Counted from the first letter of the stretch, positions 38,725-47,464 are shown. The stretch: 64,000 bases of DNA from Alphaproteobacteria bacterium (GCA_024743215.1 JANSWZ010000001.1:496001-560000), one strand, 5' to 3'. Translations and numbers: made by a program. The notes: generated from the letters alone by a model not told the origin.

Positions 38725-39537
38725 ATGATGCAGTATGACCATCTGACATGGGTATTTCAGTCAAATAACATCAATGGCAAGGATCGATCTGCTCTGAAAC
38801 AGGCGGCTATCCAACTTGGCTGCAAGACTGAGGAATTGGGTATTGTTCCATTTTCGCACGAATCTATTGAGCCTCCTCCTCTCATCGAAGGTTGTTGCGT
38901 TGTTTATGGTTCTGGCGGTCTTTTAAAATTGGCAAATCGAGAAGGATGGAAGCCCGCCGGTTGGGATGGGAGTAAATTTGATACGTCAGAAGTGCTGGCT
39001 AATTTTGGTTGTCTCGCATTGAATGGTAACGGCAAGGAGGTTTTGTTATCCAATACTGCGGTTGAAGCCGCTGCAAACGAATGGGAACAAATTTTTGTGC
39101 GCCCGGTCTCGGAAAGTAAAGAGTTCCCAGGCACTGTCTATAGCTTGCACGAACTTCAAGAACGGGTGGAAAAGCTCCGATCATCAAATTATTTTGAGAG
39201 TCAGAACAATTTGATGTTGATTGCACCGTTCAAAAAGCTAGGCCGTGAATGGAGAGCATTCGTGGTCGATCATAAGCTGATTTCTATTTCCCAATATGCA
39301 GAATCTGGTGTTCTTAAACGGTCCGTTGATGTACCCGACATTGCGTCAGAATTTGTTCATAAAGCGATCCAAATGTATGCCCCTGCACCGTGTTTCGTGA
39401 TCGACATTGCAGAGGAACTCAACATTGACTCAACAATCCTATGTGTTGTCGAGTTTAATTCGATAAACTCTTCTGGGTTGTATGATTGTGATGCTGGCAA
39501 AATCGTCAGTGCGGTTAGCGATTATATTCTGAACTAG
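38725..39537 (+). CDS. R2K-clade ATP-grasp protein (DUF4343-like)
   Basis: A 270-residue protein. The C-terminal half has ATP-grasp features: FVRPVSESKEFPG, LMLIAPFKKLGREWRAFVVD (nucleotide/Arg site) and CVVEFNSINSSGLYDCD (metal-binding Glu-x-Asn). This pattern matches the R2K/DUF4343 group, whose members occur in bacteria and phages and may ligate amino acids or amines to a carboxylate. The N-terminal 110 residues look like the pre-ATP-grasp domain (EGCCVVYGSGGLLKLANREG). It stands alone, with no obvious substrate gene beside it, and is somewhat richer in A+T than its neighbours. ATG 38725 is followed by a second ATG. Confidence 0.75.
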   Translation: MMQYDHLTWVFQSNNINGKDRSALKQAAIQLGCKTEELGIVPFSHESIEPPPLIEGCCVVYGSGGLLKLANREGWKPAGWDGSKFDTSEVLANFGCLALNGNGKEVLLSNTAVEAAANEWEQIFVRPVSESKEFPGTVYSLHELQERVEKLRSSNYFESQNNLMLIAPFKKLGREWRAFVVDHKLISISQYAESGVLKRSVDVPDIASEFVHKAIQMYAPAPCFVIDIAEELNIDSTILCVVEFNSINSSGLYDCDAGKIVSAVSDYILN

Positions 39538-39682
39538 ACTGACGAGGATAAAGTTGGAGTGCTCGCATCCATCTGTAGTGCCAGAGTGGCGTTGTTTTCT
39601 AGTAGAAAGTGGCCGGTTCGCGCCCAATGTGCCTTAACACTTGCTAATTCAACCCTGATCTGAAAGCTGACACCCTACGGCT

Positions 39683-40192
39683 ATGACACTAAGAATTCCT
39701 CACAAATCAGATGCCTCAAGCATTGCTGCCCTCTCGATTGAGGTATGGATAGGCACCTATCTCAAGCGCGGCGTCAGCGCTTTGTTTGCAGACTACGTGT
39801 TGGAGGAGTTCACCCCGTCAAAGACCGAAGCGCTGATATCTGATCCCAAAGAGTTCATTCTTGTGTCTGAAAACGACCAGGGTATTGACGGCTTCATACG
39901 CGTGTCTTCTGGAAGCCGAGCGCCGGTTGCCGGTTGTTCAGACACAGAAATATCGACCTTCTACGTTCAGCCGCGTCACCATGGCAAAGGTGTTGGAAAG
40001 CGATTGTTACAAGCGGCGCTCCAGCATTGTCGTGAAAACGGGGATGAGTCTGTTTGGCTTGCAACCAATGCGGAAAATACGCCCGCGATTGCGTTTTATC
40101 TCGCGCAAGGGTTTGAACATGTCGGAGAAACCCACTTTCGCATCGAAGATCAGGCCTATTTGAACAATGTGTATTCTTACCGCTGTGCGTGA
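39683..40192 (+). CDS. GNAT-family N-acetyltransferase
   Basis: A 169-residue GNAT protein. The acetyl-CoA motif A is FYVQPRHHGKGVGKRLLQAA, preceded by the beta-4 strand, and motif B is ENTPAIAFYLAQGFEHVGET. The substrate cannot be read from the sequence: amino acids, ribosomal protein N-termini or toxic amines are all possible. It follows the ATP-grasp gene after 145 bases on the same strand, but no shared role is evident. Confidence 0.85.
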   Translation: MTLRIPHKSDASSIAALSIEVWIGTYLKRGVSALFADYVLEEFTPSKTEALISDPKEFILVSENDQGIDGFIRVSSGSRAPVAGCSDTEISTFYVQPRHHGKGVGKRLLQAALQHCRENGDESVWLATNAENTPAIAFYLAQGFEHVGETHFRIEDQAYLNNVYSYRCA

Positions 40193-40238
40193 TCATGGTT
40201 GATTGGTTTAGTCGGCAACAGTGTGTGGATTACCGCGT

Positions 40239-40781
40239 TTAGCCAAGGTCTGTGTCTGAGGACATGAGGCGCATGTCGGATGCTATCTTTTGCTGCATTT
40301 CTGCGACATCAGGGAGTTCCGGATCACGATAGAAATTGTGCCCGCGATCTTCGAAAACGGTCTGCCTTTCAGGCACGTCAATCAGCCATTCGTCCGATGG
40401 CTTGCCATGGTCCTTTGCGCCGAAAAAGACGTGGTTGGGCGTTGCGATGCATTTTTGGTGTCGAAGCCGCGTTGAGGAAATGCAAAACAGGCCTTTCAGG
40501 ATCAAACCCTCGGTGACGGCTTTCCAAAGTAAAGTGCCTCCGGCGCTATAGCCCAATCCGTAGCTGTCTTTCCCAGCTATGCTCAACATGGAATTGGCTG
40601 CTTTCTCAAGGCCTCCATCGGTGAAAAGATATTGATGCAGCGCCTCCCCCGATAAATTGGGTTGCCCGCAAAGTTCATTTAATCCAAATCGCTCAATTGT
40701 TGAGATGTCTGGCAGTTTTTCTGAGATGCAATCCGCTTTAGCTGGAAGCGCGAAGATATCTGTGACAACGATCAGCTTCAC
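40239..40781 (-). CDS. Alpha/beta-hydrolase-fold protein
   Basis: A 180-residue small hydrolase-like protein. The nucleophile elbow is GLGYSAGGTLLW, the acid is probably in HVFFGAKDHGKPSDEW and the histidine in EDRGHNFYRDPE, consistent with a Ser-Asp-His triad of the dienelactone-hydrolase type. It is shorter than most family members (about 230-280) and lacks a lid. The GTG start at 40781 overlaps the GFA gene stop (GTGA), so the two genes form a small minus-strand operon. Confidence 0.7.
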   Translation of the reverse strand: MKLIVVTDIFALPAKADCISEKLPDISTIERFGLNELCGQPNLSGEALHQYLFTDGGLEKAANSMLSIAGKDSYGLGYSAGGTLLWKAVTEGLILKGLFCISSTRLRHQKCIATPNHVFFGAKDHGKPSDEWLIDVPERQTVFEDRGHNFYRDPELPDVAEMQQKIASDMRLMSSDTDLG

Positions 40782-41128
40782 GAAGGATCTGATGCGTCTG
40801 CATGCCCATCACGTTCCGGAATTCCTGCGAGCTGCGATAACTCCATATTCTGCATGTTCACGCCAATAGTCCCACTGCCTTCGCTTGGGCCGTTGTCTGT
40901 GTGGGCCCAATGTGTGAGGACACCGCAGGTTTCGCATCGGTGAAACTCAATCATTCTGTCACCCCAAGCGTAGGTGTCAGTCGAGCCAGAAATGGTGAGT
41001 CTCTCGAGGGCGAAATACGACCAAAGAGCGCCATATCGCCTACAAATTGAGCAGCTGCATCGATTGAGTTTCTGTGGCGCATGTGGAATCGTTATTCTGA
41101 CGCTCCCGCAATGACATTCAACTTCCAT
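40778..41128 (-). CDS. GFA/CENP-V-domain zinc protein
   Basis: A 116-residue protein of the glutathione-dependent formaldehyde-activating (Mss4-like) fold. The zinc-binding cysteines are CHCGSVRI, CSCSICRRYGALW and HRCETCGVLTHW. Some members speed the reaction of formaldehyde with glutathione; most have no tested function. It is translationally coupled to the alpha/beta-hydrolase gene, which would fit a detoxification step, but this is inference. Confidence 0.85.
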   Translation of the reverse strand: MEVECHCGSVRITIPHAPQKLNRCSCSICRRYGALWSYFALERLTISGSTDTYAWGDRMIEFHRCETCGVLTHWAHTDNGPSEGSGTIGVNMQNMELSQLAGIPERDGHADASDPS

Positions 41129-41250
41129 TTTGGAGCCTTTTCAGATCAGCCGCGTTGTGGAGTTTACGTGGTGCGTGGCCGGTTGCGCTCGACTATACAC
41201 ATCTGTCGCAAGGCTGCAATTGATCTGACGGCTACCAGGTGAGCGACGTT

Positions 41251-41820
41251 TCAGCGGTGTTCTGCGGACAACATTCCCAGAAATTCAGATGCGGTTTTCT
41301 CATCAATTCCAACTGCTTGGAAGATCGCTGCAGAAAAATGTGCGGGCGCGTTTCCAGGTGCGGTTATTACGTTTTGGTCTACGACCGCTGTCACTTGATC
41401 CACATAATGGGATTCGCCGTTATACATCTTTGCATTTGCGGTCAGATAGTCAGGCGCATTGCTTGTGTGATGCCTTTCATCAAGAATGCCAGCCTTCGCC
41501 AAAGCCAGTGTGCCGCCACATATTGCAGCCACCGATTTCTCTTCATCCAGAAATTCCAATGCCAATTGCGTCACATCGGGCGCATTGTCGGTTTCCCAAA
41601 TGGACCCACCGCACAGAACCAATGCGTCGAATGCCTTTGGCTTTACATTTGCAAGACTGTCATCCGGCAGAGTCATAATCCCACCCAGAGATGTAATTTT
41701 ATCTCCGTCAGGTGCTACATTCTTAGTTTCGACGCCGTAATAGGCACGGCCAATTCCATTCAAAAATGCGCACTCCCAGTCCGCATAGCCTTCGGTTAGC
41801 ACAATAGCGATTCTGGGCAT
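41251..41820 (-). CDS. DJ-1/PfpI-family protein
   Basis: A 189-residue protein with the class I glutamine amidotransferase-like fold. The nucleophile Cys is in VAAICGGTLALAKAGILDE, the acidic partner near IAIVLTEGYADWECAF, and the GGS loop in DALVLCGGSIWETD. Family members include deglycases, chaperones and peptidases; this one is a type-1 GATase-like stand-alone protein. It is divergent from the LuxR-HTH remnant. Confidence 0.85.
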   Translation of the reverse strand: MPRIAIVLTEGYADWECAFLNGIGRAYYGVETKNVAPDGDKITSLGGIMTLPDDSLANVKPKAFDALVLCGGSIWETDNAPDVTQLALEFLDEEKSVAAICGGTLALAKAGILDERHHTSNAPDYLTANAKMYNGESHYVDQVTAVVDQNVITAPGNAPAHFSAAIFQAVGIDEKTASEFLGMLSAEHR

Positions 41821-41882
41821 CTCATTCTCTTTGGTTCTGACTGGAACATTTGAGTTTCAATAACGAAAACTTCTAAACCGCT

Positions 41883-42227
41883 TTGCTGCCAATCCTTGTC
41901 AGGAGTGAAGCAAGCATGTTTGCGATTGCCAGCGTCATCGGTGTAATTGCAGTTCCCTGCCCTATGGCCTGTTCGGAACTGGATATGCATATGGATTGCC
42001 ATAAGATCATAGCCAGCCAGGGCGTGGTTCACCAAGCTGCACAAAATCGCACTATGGAGGCTGCGGAATGCGTGCTCAAGGGAATGGATATGCCATCTGC
42101 AGCGCTGCAACTGGGTTTCAAAGTCAGCACCGCAGATACGCATCTTCGGCGCTTGTTCGAAAAGACAGGCGTCAAAAGCCAGACAGCGCATGTGGCTGTT
42201 TTGTTGGGAAACCTGCCCCCGGGCTAG
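41883..42227 (+). pseudogene. Remnant of a LuxR-type HTH regulator
   Basis: The C-terminal 60 residues keep a LuxR-type helix-turn-helix: EAAECVLKGMDMPSAALQLG, then KVSTADTHLRRLFEKTGVKS. The part before it, with a possible TTG start at 41883 or ATG at 41916, is not like any sensor domain I know and looks degraded. Intact LuxR proteins of this type have 200-370 residues; only 114 codons are open here. It is probably a decayed gene, though a short HTH-only protein cannot be excluded. Confidence 0.5.
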
Positions 42228-42251
42228 ATCACTTCGATAACTTGACGTGAC

Positions 42252-42273
42252 GTGGGGCGAATCCCGGCCCCAC
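42252..42273. repeat. GC-rich hairpin between converging genes
   Basis: GTGGGGC (42252-42258) pairs with GCCCCAC (42267-42273), loop 8 bases. It lies between the LuxR remnant and the NIPSNAP gene that converge here. T-runs are poor on both sides, so termination is uncertain. Confidence 0.4.
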
Positions 42274-42355
42274 ATCCTTCATCTTGCTATTGGGTTCAGT
42301 TTGGCCGTGCATCAGCATGGTGCCGGTCGGCCTGATTGAGAAGCCTGTATCTGTA

Positions 42356-42682
42356 TCAGCGTTTATTTGGATCGAAGAAGGCAGCGGGTGTCAAAATGGT
42401 GTTGCTTTGGCTCACCAGATTTCCAGCCTCAGCACTGAGTTTCAGATAGTTCTGCCAGTCGGGATCAGCGGCCATTGCTGCCCGTTTAGCCGCGCGGTCT
42501 GCGACATCCTCATAGACCCAGATATGGACGTAGGAATTGACATCGCCCGTTTCTACTGCGCCATAGACTGCGGGGTATCCCAAATGGCGGCTTTGCGCTT
42601 CCCAGCCATGATCTTCATACAGCTTCATGTGTTTTTTGATTGTGCCGGGGCGACAGACATAGGTGCGCATATCATAAATCAT
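42356..42682 (-). CDS. NIPSNAP-family protein
   Basis: A 108-residue ferredoxin-like dimeric alpha/beta-barrel protein. It opens MIYDMRTYVCRPGTIKKHMK and contains YVHIWVYEDVADRAAKRAAM, both typical of NIPSNAP. The biochemical role is unknown; small members often sit in catabolic operons. It begins 5 bases after dctQ and is the last gene of the dehydrogenase-TRAP operon, so it probably acts on the transported compound or a product of it. Confidence 0.88.
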   Translation of the reverse strand: MIYDMRTYVCRPGTIKKHMKLYEDHGWEAQSRHLGYPAVYGAVETGDVNSYVHIWVYEDVADRAAKRAAMAADPDWQNYLKLSAEAGNLVSQSNTILTPAAFFDPNKR

Positions 42683-42687
42683 GGTTC

Positions 42688-43176
42688 TTATTTCCTTTTG
42701 TGGGACAGCAGGTCAGAGAATGCGACGTTGATATCGCGTAAAGTGTAGAGGACCATTACAAGGCCAGAGAGCGGGATGACACTGTAAAACAGTGATGATG
42801 GCAGTTGCAAAATGGGTGTCAGTGCTCTGCTCCTTGCGAATAAGTCATAGCCATAAATGGTCATGGCAATCAGAAAGCACAGGCACAACAGGCTGATCAG
42901 CCCGCGTAGTATGATCGCATATGGAGATTCGCCTAATGTGACTTCAAACCAGTCAACAGCGAAGTGTTCTCGTTCGCGCCAAAGGGCGGCCGCCCCTGAA
43001 AATACCATCCATGCAAACAGGCCCTGTACGATTTCGTCGAACCAGGCGAAGCCAGCCAGTTGAAATGTGCGCGCAATTACATTGATGAACAGCAGAAAGA
43101 ACAGCGCAACAAAGCAGGCCATGGAAATGCCGCGTAAGAACTGGCCAAAGAGTGCATCAATGCGCTTCAGGTTCAT
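42688..43176 (-). CDS. dctQ: TRAP transporter small permease (DctQ)
   Basis: A 162-residue membrane protein with four helices, the small membrane subunit of a TRAP transporter. Visible are ARTFQLAGFAWFDEIVQGLF and VFSGAAALWREREHFAVDWF, both DctQ hallmarks. The frame is open back to 43842 through the dctM gene, but the ATG at 43176 overlaps the dctM stop (ATGA) and gives the family-length protein. It follows dctM rather than preceding it, which is less common. Confidence 0.92.
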   Translation of the reverse strand: MNLKRIDALFGQFLRGISMACFVALFFLLFINVIARTFQLAGFAWFDEIVQGLFAWMVFSGAAALWREREHFAVDWFEVTLGESPYAIILRGLISLLCLCFLIAMTIYGYDLFARSRALTPILQLPSSLFYSVIPLSGLVMVLYTLRDINVAFSDLLSHKRK

Positions 43177-44459
43177 TGCCCCATCACCAATTCTGGCAAC
43201 CAGATTGAAACGGGCGGAAAGATGATGACGGCCAGCAGAACAAACACAATTCCCAGAAGGTACGGCATAAGTGCCTTTGACAACCGCCCGACTGTCAAAT
43301 CGGCAATGGATGATACGGCAAACAGAACCATGCCGACAGGCGGTGTCAGAAGGCCGACCATGGAGCACATGATCATGATGACGCCAAACTGAATCGGATC
43401 GACACCGATGTGTGTTACCACTGGCAGGAACAATGGGACGGTGAGGACGATGACGGCGATCCCCTCCAGGAACATGCCCAGTATCAACAGAATCAAGACA
43501 ATGATGGCCATGATGATTGCTGGATTGTCCGAAAACGAGAGCATGGCTTCGACGAGTTGGTTGGGCACCCTCTGATGCACCAGAAGCCAGCCGAAGAAAC
43601 CGGCGGCGGCGATCACAAACATGACCCGAATGGTGTGTAGCAAAGTATCCCAGAGAACTTTTGGCAAATCGCCGAATTTGACTTCCCGATAGACGACCAT
43701 CGACAGGAAGAGCGCATAGGCGGATGCCGCAACCCCCGCTTCTGTCGGGGTGAAAATTCCGCCGAAAATACCCGCGATGATGATCAGTGGCGTAACCATG
43801 GACAGTCCGGCATCCAGAAAAGTGCGCCAGATTGCGGGCCAATCAATATGATCGCTTCGCGGCATTTTGTGCCGCAGCGCCACGACATAGACAGCGCCCA
43901 TCAAAGCGACAGCCATCAGCAGGCCTGGGACGACGCCGGCGAGAAACAGTTTTGAAACCGAAACGCCTGTGATTGAGGAGTACAGCACAAACGGGATGGA
44001 GGGCGGGAATACGGGGCCGATGGTCGATGATGCTGCAGTGATGGCAGCTGAAAAATCAGGATCATAGCCCCGATCTTTCATGGCTTTCAGTTCCACCTGC
44101 CCAAGCCCTGCCGCATCGGCAACGGCTGCGCCAGACATTCCGGAAAAGAACAGTGAGGCGAGGACATTGACCTGGCCAAGGCCGCCTCGAATATGACCCA
44201 CCACCGCGTCGGCAAAATTGAAAATACGGTGGGTGATGCCTCCGGTATTCATGAGATTGCCGGCCAGAATGAAAAACGGAATGGCCAACAAGGTGAAGCC
44301 GGTCGTTGCCGAGTACATTCGCTGTGGCAACATGGCCAGAATGTTAAAATCACCCAAAAATATGTAAAATCCAACCGCAGTGAGACCAAGGGCTGCCGAA
44401 ATCGGGACGCCTATGACGATCAACAGGATCAAAACACCGAGAATAAGGAATGTGGTCAT
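43173..44459 (-). CDS. dctM: TRAP transporter large permease (DctM)
   Basis: A 428-residue membrane protein with about 12 helices that couples solute entry to sodium or proton flow. DctM motifs are AIPFFILAGNLMNTGGITHRI, LASLFFSGMSGAAVADAAGL and VMMIMCSMVGLLTPPVGMVL-like text near the C-terminus. It lies between dctP and dctQ, and its stop overlaps the dctQ start. The 122 bases between dctP and dctM hold no gene. Confidence 0.95.
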   Translation of the reverse strand: MTTFLILGVLILLIVIGVPISAALGLTAVGFYIFLGDFNILAMLPQRMYSATTGFTLLAIPFFILAGNLMNTGGITHRIFNFADAVVGHIRGGLGQVNVLASLFFSGMSGAAVADAAGLGQVELKAMKDRGYDPDFSAAITAASSTIGPVFPPSIPFVLYSSITGVSVSKLFLAGVVPGLLMAVALMGAVYVVALRHKMPRSDHIDWPAIWRTFLDAGLSMVTPLIIIAGIFGGIFTPTEAGVAASAYALFLSMVVYREVKFGDLPKVLWDTLLHTIRVMFVIAAAGFFGWLLVHQRVPNQLVEAMLSFSDNPAIIMAIIVLILLILGMFLEGIAVIVLTVPLFLPVVTHIGVDPIQFGVIMIMCSMVGLLTPPVGMVLFAVSSIADLTVGRLSKALMPYLLGIVFVLLAVIIFPPVSIWLPELVMGQ

Positions 44460-44581
44460 GGCGGATTGGGCTCTGAAAACTGGGCAGACTGGTCTTGCCC
44501 AGAGAGAGGCAGGAATGGTGGAGAGGTCAACATCGGTGCCAGCTTATGTTGGATAAACATTTTTGCTGGCACCGAAGGATA

Positions 44582-45553
44582 TTATTTCAATAGGCCCAGA
44601 AACTTGTCCATATTGTCGGTACCGCTATATTCTGCCACCCGCTTGCGGGCAGGTTCCATCAATGCTGCAAATGGTGCCAGATCTGGCTCGGTGATTTTCA
44701 TACCGCGCTCTTTCAATCCAGCCAGTTCTTCTTCTTCCTGTTTTTGAACAGCTTCACGCATGGTCTTTGCAGCATTGGCGCTTTCTTCGCGCAGAATGGT
44801 CTGTTGTTCTGCGGACAAGCCATCCCAGACACTTTTATTCACAACATGGATCATGGAATTGTAAACGTGGCGTGTCAGAGCAAGATGCTCCTGAAACTCG
44901 TTGAGCTTGTAGTGATAGATGACGCCAATGGGGTTTTCCTGCCCGTCAACGACACTCTGGTTCAACGCATTGGGCAATTCAGGAAAAGCAATCTGCGTGG
45001 TAGACGCACCCAGCCCTTCCATGGCGGCAACGATTTGCAGTTCAGGCGGTGTGCGCAGTTTCAGACCCTTTACATCATCAGGTGAGTTGATGGGCCGTTG
45101 TGAATTGGTGATGTTGCGGAAGCCATATTCCCAATGGGAAAGCATGACGAGGCCCTGCGCTTCCAGCAATGGTGCTGTCCAGTCTGTGAACGGGCCGTCC
45201 AGTATTTCGTGGGCGTTTTCGTAGCTGGAAAAGGCAAAGGGGGTCATGACCGTCCCGAAGGCTCGCTCGTATTTGTCCAAGCCGCCATGGGTTGGCAGGT
45301 TCATATCCACTGCCCCCAAAATGGTTTGTTCCAATTGCTCGGGTGGCGAGCCAAGTTGGTTCGCTGGAAACAACTCTATGGCTACGCTGCCATTTGTCCG
45401 CTCATCGACATTCTTTGCAAATTGCAGCGCCGCTATATGACCGGGATGCGTTTCCGCCGCAAAATGGGCAAGTCGTAACGTGACATCTGCTCCCATGGCG
45501 CCGGTTGTAAGCGCAGCCAGAGCTACACCGCTAATTATTACTTTTAGAAACAT
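44582..45553 (-). CDS. dctP: TRAP transporter solute-binding protein (DctP)
   Basis: A 323-residue periplasmic binding protein. The ATG at 45553 follows GGGAGG and yields a signal peptide MFLKVIISGVALAALTTGAMG cleaved before ADVTLRLAH. Family features: HFAAETHPGHIAALQFAKNV, and the substrate-clamping region with LKLRTPPELQIVAAMEGLGA, which contains the conserved Arg that binds a carboxylate. The ligand is thus likely an organic acid, but its identity is open. The frame extends upstream to 45598 without signal sequence. Confidence 0.93.
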   Translation of the reverse strand: MFLKVIISGVALAALTTGAMGADVTLRLAHFAAETHPGHIAALQFAKNVDERTNGSVAIELFPANQLGSPPEQLEQTILGAVDMNLPTHGGLDKYERAFGTVMTPFAFSSYENAHEILDGPFTDWTAPLLEAQGLVMLSHWEYGFRNITNSQRPINSPDDVKGLKLRTPPELQIVAAMEGLGASTTQIAFPELPNALNQSVVDGQENPIGVIYHYKLNEFQEHLALTRHVYNSMIHVVNKSVWDGLSAEQQTILREESANAAKTMREAVQKQEEEELAGLKERGMKITEPDLAPFAALMEPARKRVAEYSGTDNMDKFLGLLK

Positions 45554-45611
45554 CTGTTTTCCTCCCAAGATGTCGTTGCATTTATCGAGTGCCGCCATTT
45601 CGCGGCGGGAC

Positions 45612-46514
45612 TTAATCGTCTTCCAGTCGGGCTTCTACGCCCGTCAGGTCTTCATAGGCTTTGATGACTGCGGTACAGCTTTCGTCCGCGTGCCCCATGA
45701 TGGAAGCCAGCGCATAGGTCTGGTGGACTGATTGAGCCATGAAGCCGGGTAGCCCTGCACGCTCAAGCCATTCGGCGTAATAGCGCACGTCTTTCTGAGC
45801 ATTTGCGAGGGACATCAGCGGAGTGAAGTCACGCTTCAATGTGGCCTCGCCGTACAAATCCATCATGCCTGATTTGCCGCCTGCAGCAGAAATGATCCCG
45901 ATTACTTTGGACATATCCAGCCCTTCATGAGCCGCAAGCGCGAAGCCTTCACACCAGGCTGCAACATTGGCAAAAGCGATGTAATTGTGAATGAGTTTCA
46001 GGCGGATGGCATGGCCAGCCGGGCCCACATGAAAAATGTTTTCCGCATAGGTGTCGAAAATCGGGCGCAGGCGCTCCAGCAAAGCCTCCTCACCTCCGAA
46101 AAGAATGTTCACTTCACCCCGGTCAGCATGGATGGGCGTGCGCGTCATCGGCGCTTCTGCATAAAGAATTCCATGCGCCTGGCATGCCTCATACATCGCG
46201 TCGACATGGTCAGCAGAAACGGTCGTGTGGTCCAGAAACACGCTTCCCGGCTTCATTTGTGCCAAGGCCCCATTGGGACCCAGCGATAGGTCCTGCACTG
46301 CTTCAGCTGTGGTCACACAGACTGCAAATACATCACTTTGTGCCGCAATTTCAGCAAGTTCACCACCTTTATGGGCGCCAAGGCTGACTGCTTGAACCAC
46401 TTTGTTACTGTCCAGATCTGATACAGTAACGGACAGGCCCTTTTGCGCCATGTTCTTCACGACGCCCATTCCCATGCCGCCTAGGCCGATGAAACCAATT
46501 TGAGTCGATGACAT
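45612..46514 (-). CDS. NAD(P)-dependent beta-hydroxyacid dehydrogenase
   Basis: A 300-residue protein of the 3-hydroxyisobutyrate dehydrogenase / tartronate semialdehyde reductase family. The cofactor motif is GFIGLGGMGMGVVKNMAQKG; the substrate motif is DHTTVSADHVDAMYE; the catalytic Lys lies in RLKLIHNYIAFANVAAWCEG. ATG 46514 is preferred: AAGGA lies 6 bases upstream, while the longer frame to 46634 crosses the operator. It is the first gene of the leftward TRAP operon and presumably oxidises or reduces a product of the imported compound. Confidence 0.9.
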   Translation of the reverse strand: MSSTQIGFIGLGGMGMGVVKNMAQKGLSVTVSDLDSNKVVQAVSLGAHKGGELAEIAAQSDVFAVCVTTAEAVQDLSLGPNGALAQMKPGSVFLDHTTVSADHVDAMYEACQAHGILYAEAPMTRTPIHADRGEVNILFGGEEALLERLRPIFDTYAENIFHVGPAGHAIRLKLIHNYIAFANVAAWCEGFALAAHEGLDMSKVIGIISAAGGKSGMMDLYGEATLKRDFTPLMSLANAQKDVRYYAEWLERAGLPGFMAQSVHQTYALASIMGHADESCTAVIKAYEDLTGVEARLEDD

Positions 46515-46552
46515 AATCATTCCTTTGTTCGGTAAGTCATTAAACATAACGT

Positions 46553-46569
46553 CAGTTGTCTGACAACTG
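46553..46569. promoter_or_regulatory. Candidate GntR/FadR-type operator
   Basis: CAGTTGTC-T-GACAACTG is a perfect 8+1+8 palindrome between the divergent dehydrogenase (start 46514) and GntR (start 46651) genes. Its core TTGTCTGACAA matches the TNGTNNNACNA pattern of FadR-subfamily GntR operators. It probably lets the adjacent GntR protein control both directions. Confidence 0.8.
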
Positions 46570-46650
46570 CTTTTCATATATTCATAACAAATATTTTCAT
46601 ACGTGCTATGACCGGTTATATATTGGCAGCACATTAGGAGTTCTGAGCCC

Positions 46651-47391
46651 GTGAACAGCCCCCTTCAATTTGATCGCATCGCACGGCCGCGTCGACTGCC
46701 GGATGAAGTGGCGGCTACAATTTCCAAGGCGATAGACAGTAAACAGTTGAAGCCGGGTGATAAATTACCCTCGGAAAATGAGTTGTCCGAGCGGTTCGGT
46801 GTGGCCAGGACTGTGATCAGAGAAGCGATCTCCTTGCTGAAATATGACGGCGTTGTGGATTCGCGCCGTGGCATTGGTGCCTTTATTGCCAAAACAGAAA
46901 ACCGCTCTGCCTTTCGCATCAGCCCCGCCTGTTTTGAAATTCGCAAACAAATTGTCCAGTTACTACAACTGCGTACCGGTGTGCAGGCTGGTGCCTCTGC
47001 ATTGGCGGCACAAATGCGAACAGCTCAGCAGTTGGAAGTCATTGAAAACGCTTACCAATTGATGGTCGATGCCGACAATCAAGGTGCAGAGCAGGCCTTG
47101 GAAAAACGTGTTGATTCAGAGCTTTTATTTTACCGCCTGATCACACAAGCGTCTGCCAATAGTTATTATGAAGACGTGGTGGGCATGATTGAATCCAATA
47201 TTCAATCAAATTTGCGCTCGGCATTTTTAAAGAATGCTGCCGCGTCAGAGTTTGGTGCTGATATTCTGGCCGAGCATTTTGCCGTATTGCAAGGTATTCA
47301 GACCCAGGATGTAGAAGCCGCGCGGCGGGCCACACGCCACAGATTTGAACAAGCTGCACAAAGGCTTGTCGCCCGAGAAGACTTTGCCTAG
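46651..47391 (+). CDS. GntR-family regulator, FadR subfamily (FCD domain)
   Basis: A 246-residue transcription factor. The N-terminal winged helix reads LKPGDKLPSENELSERFGVA followed by RTVIREAISLLKYDGVVDSR. The C-terminal helical FCD domain (about 100-235) carries the metal/ligand-site residues in the pattern DSELLFYRLITQASANSYYE and FAVLQGIQTQDVEAARRATR. The GTG start at 46651 is used. FCD regulators usually bind an organic acid and release DNA. The palindrome 80 bases upstream is its likely site, controlling itself and the TRAP operon. Confidence 0.93.
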   Translation: MNSPLQFDRIARPRRLPDEVAATISKAIDSKQLKPGDKLPSENELSERFGVARTVIREAISLLKYDGVVDSRRGIGAFIAKTENRSAFRISPACFEIRKQIVQLLQLRTGVQAGASALAAQMRTAQQLEVIENAYQLMVDADNQGAEQALEKRVDSELLFYRLITQASANSYYEDVVGMIESNIQSNLRSAFLKNAAASEFGADILAEHFAVLQGIQTQDVEAARRATRHRFEQAAQRLVAREDFA

Positions 47392-47464
47392 CCGCTAAAG
47401 GTTCCACTGTCGGCTTTCAGAATGTGTTCTGTTGATCAATGGGCACGGTGTAGGATGATTGGCC

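Noticed and set aside
44193-44747. 184-codon plus-strand frame opposite dctM/dctP
   Set aside because: Low-complexity charged shadow; the minus-strand TRAP genes are clear.
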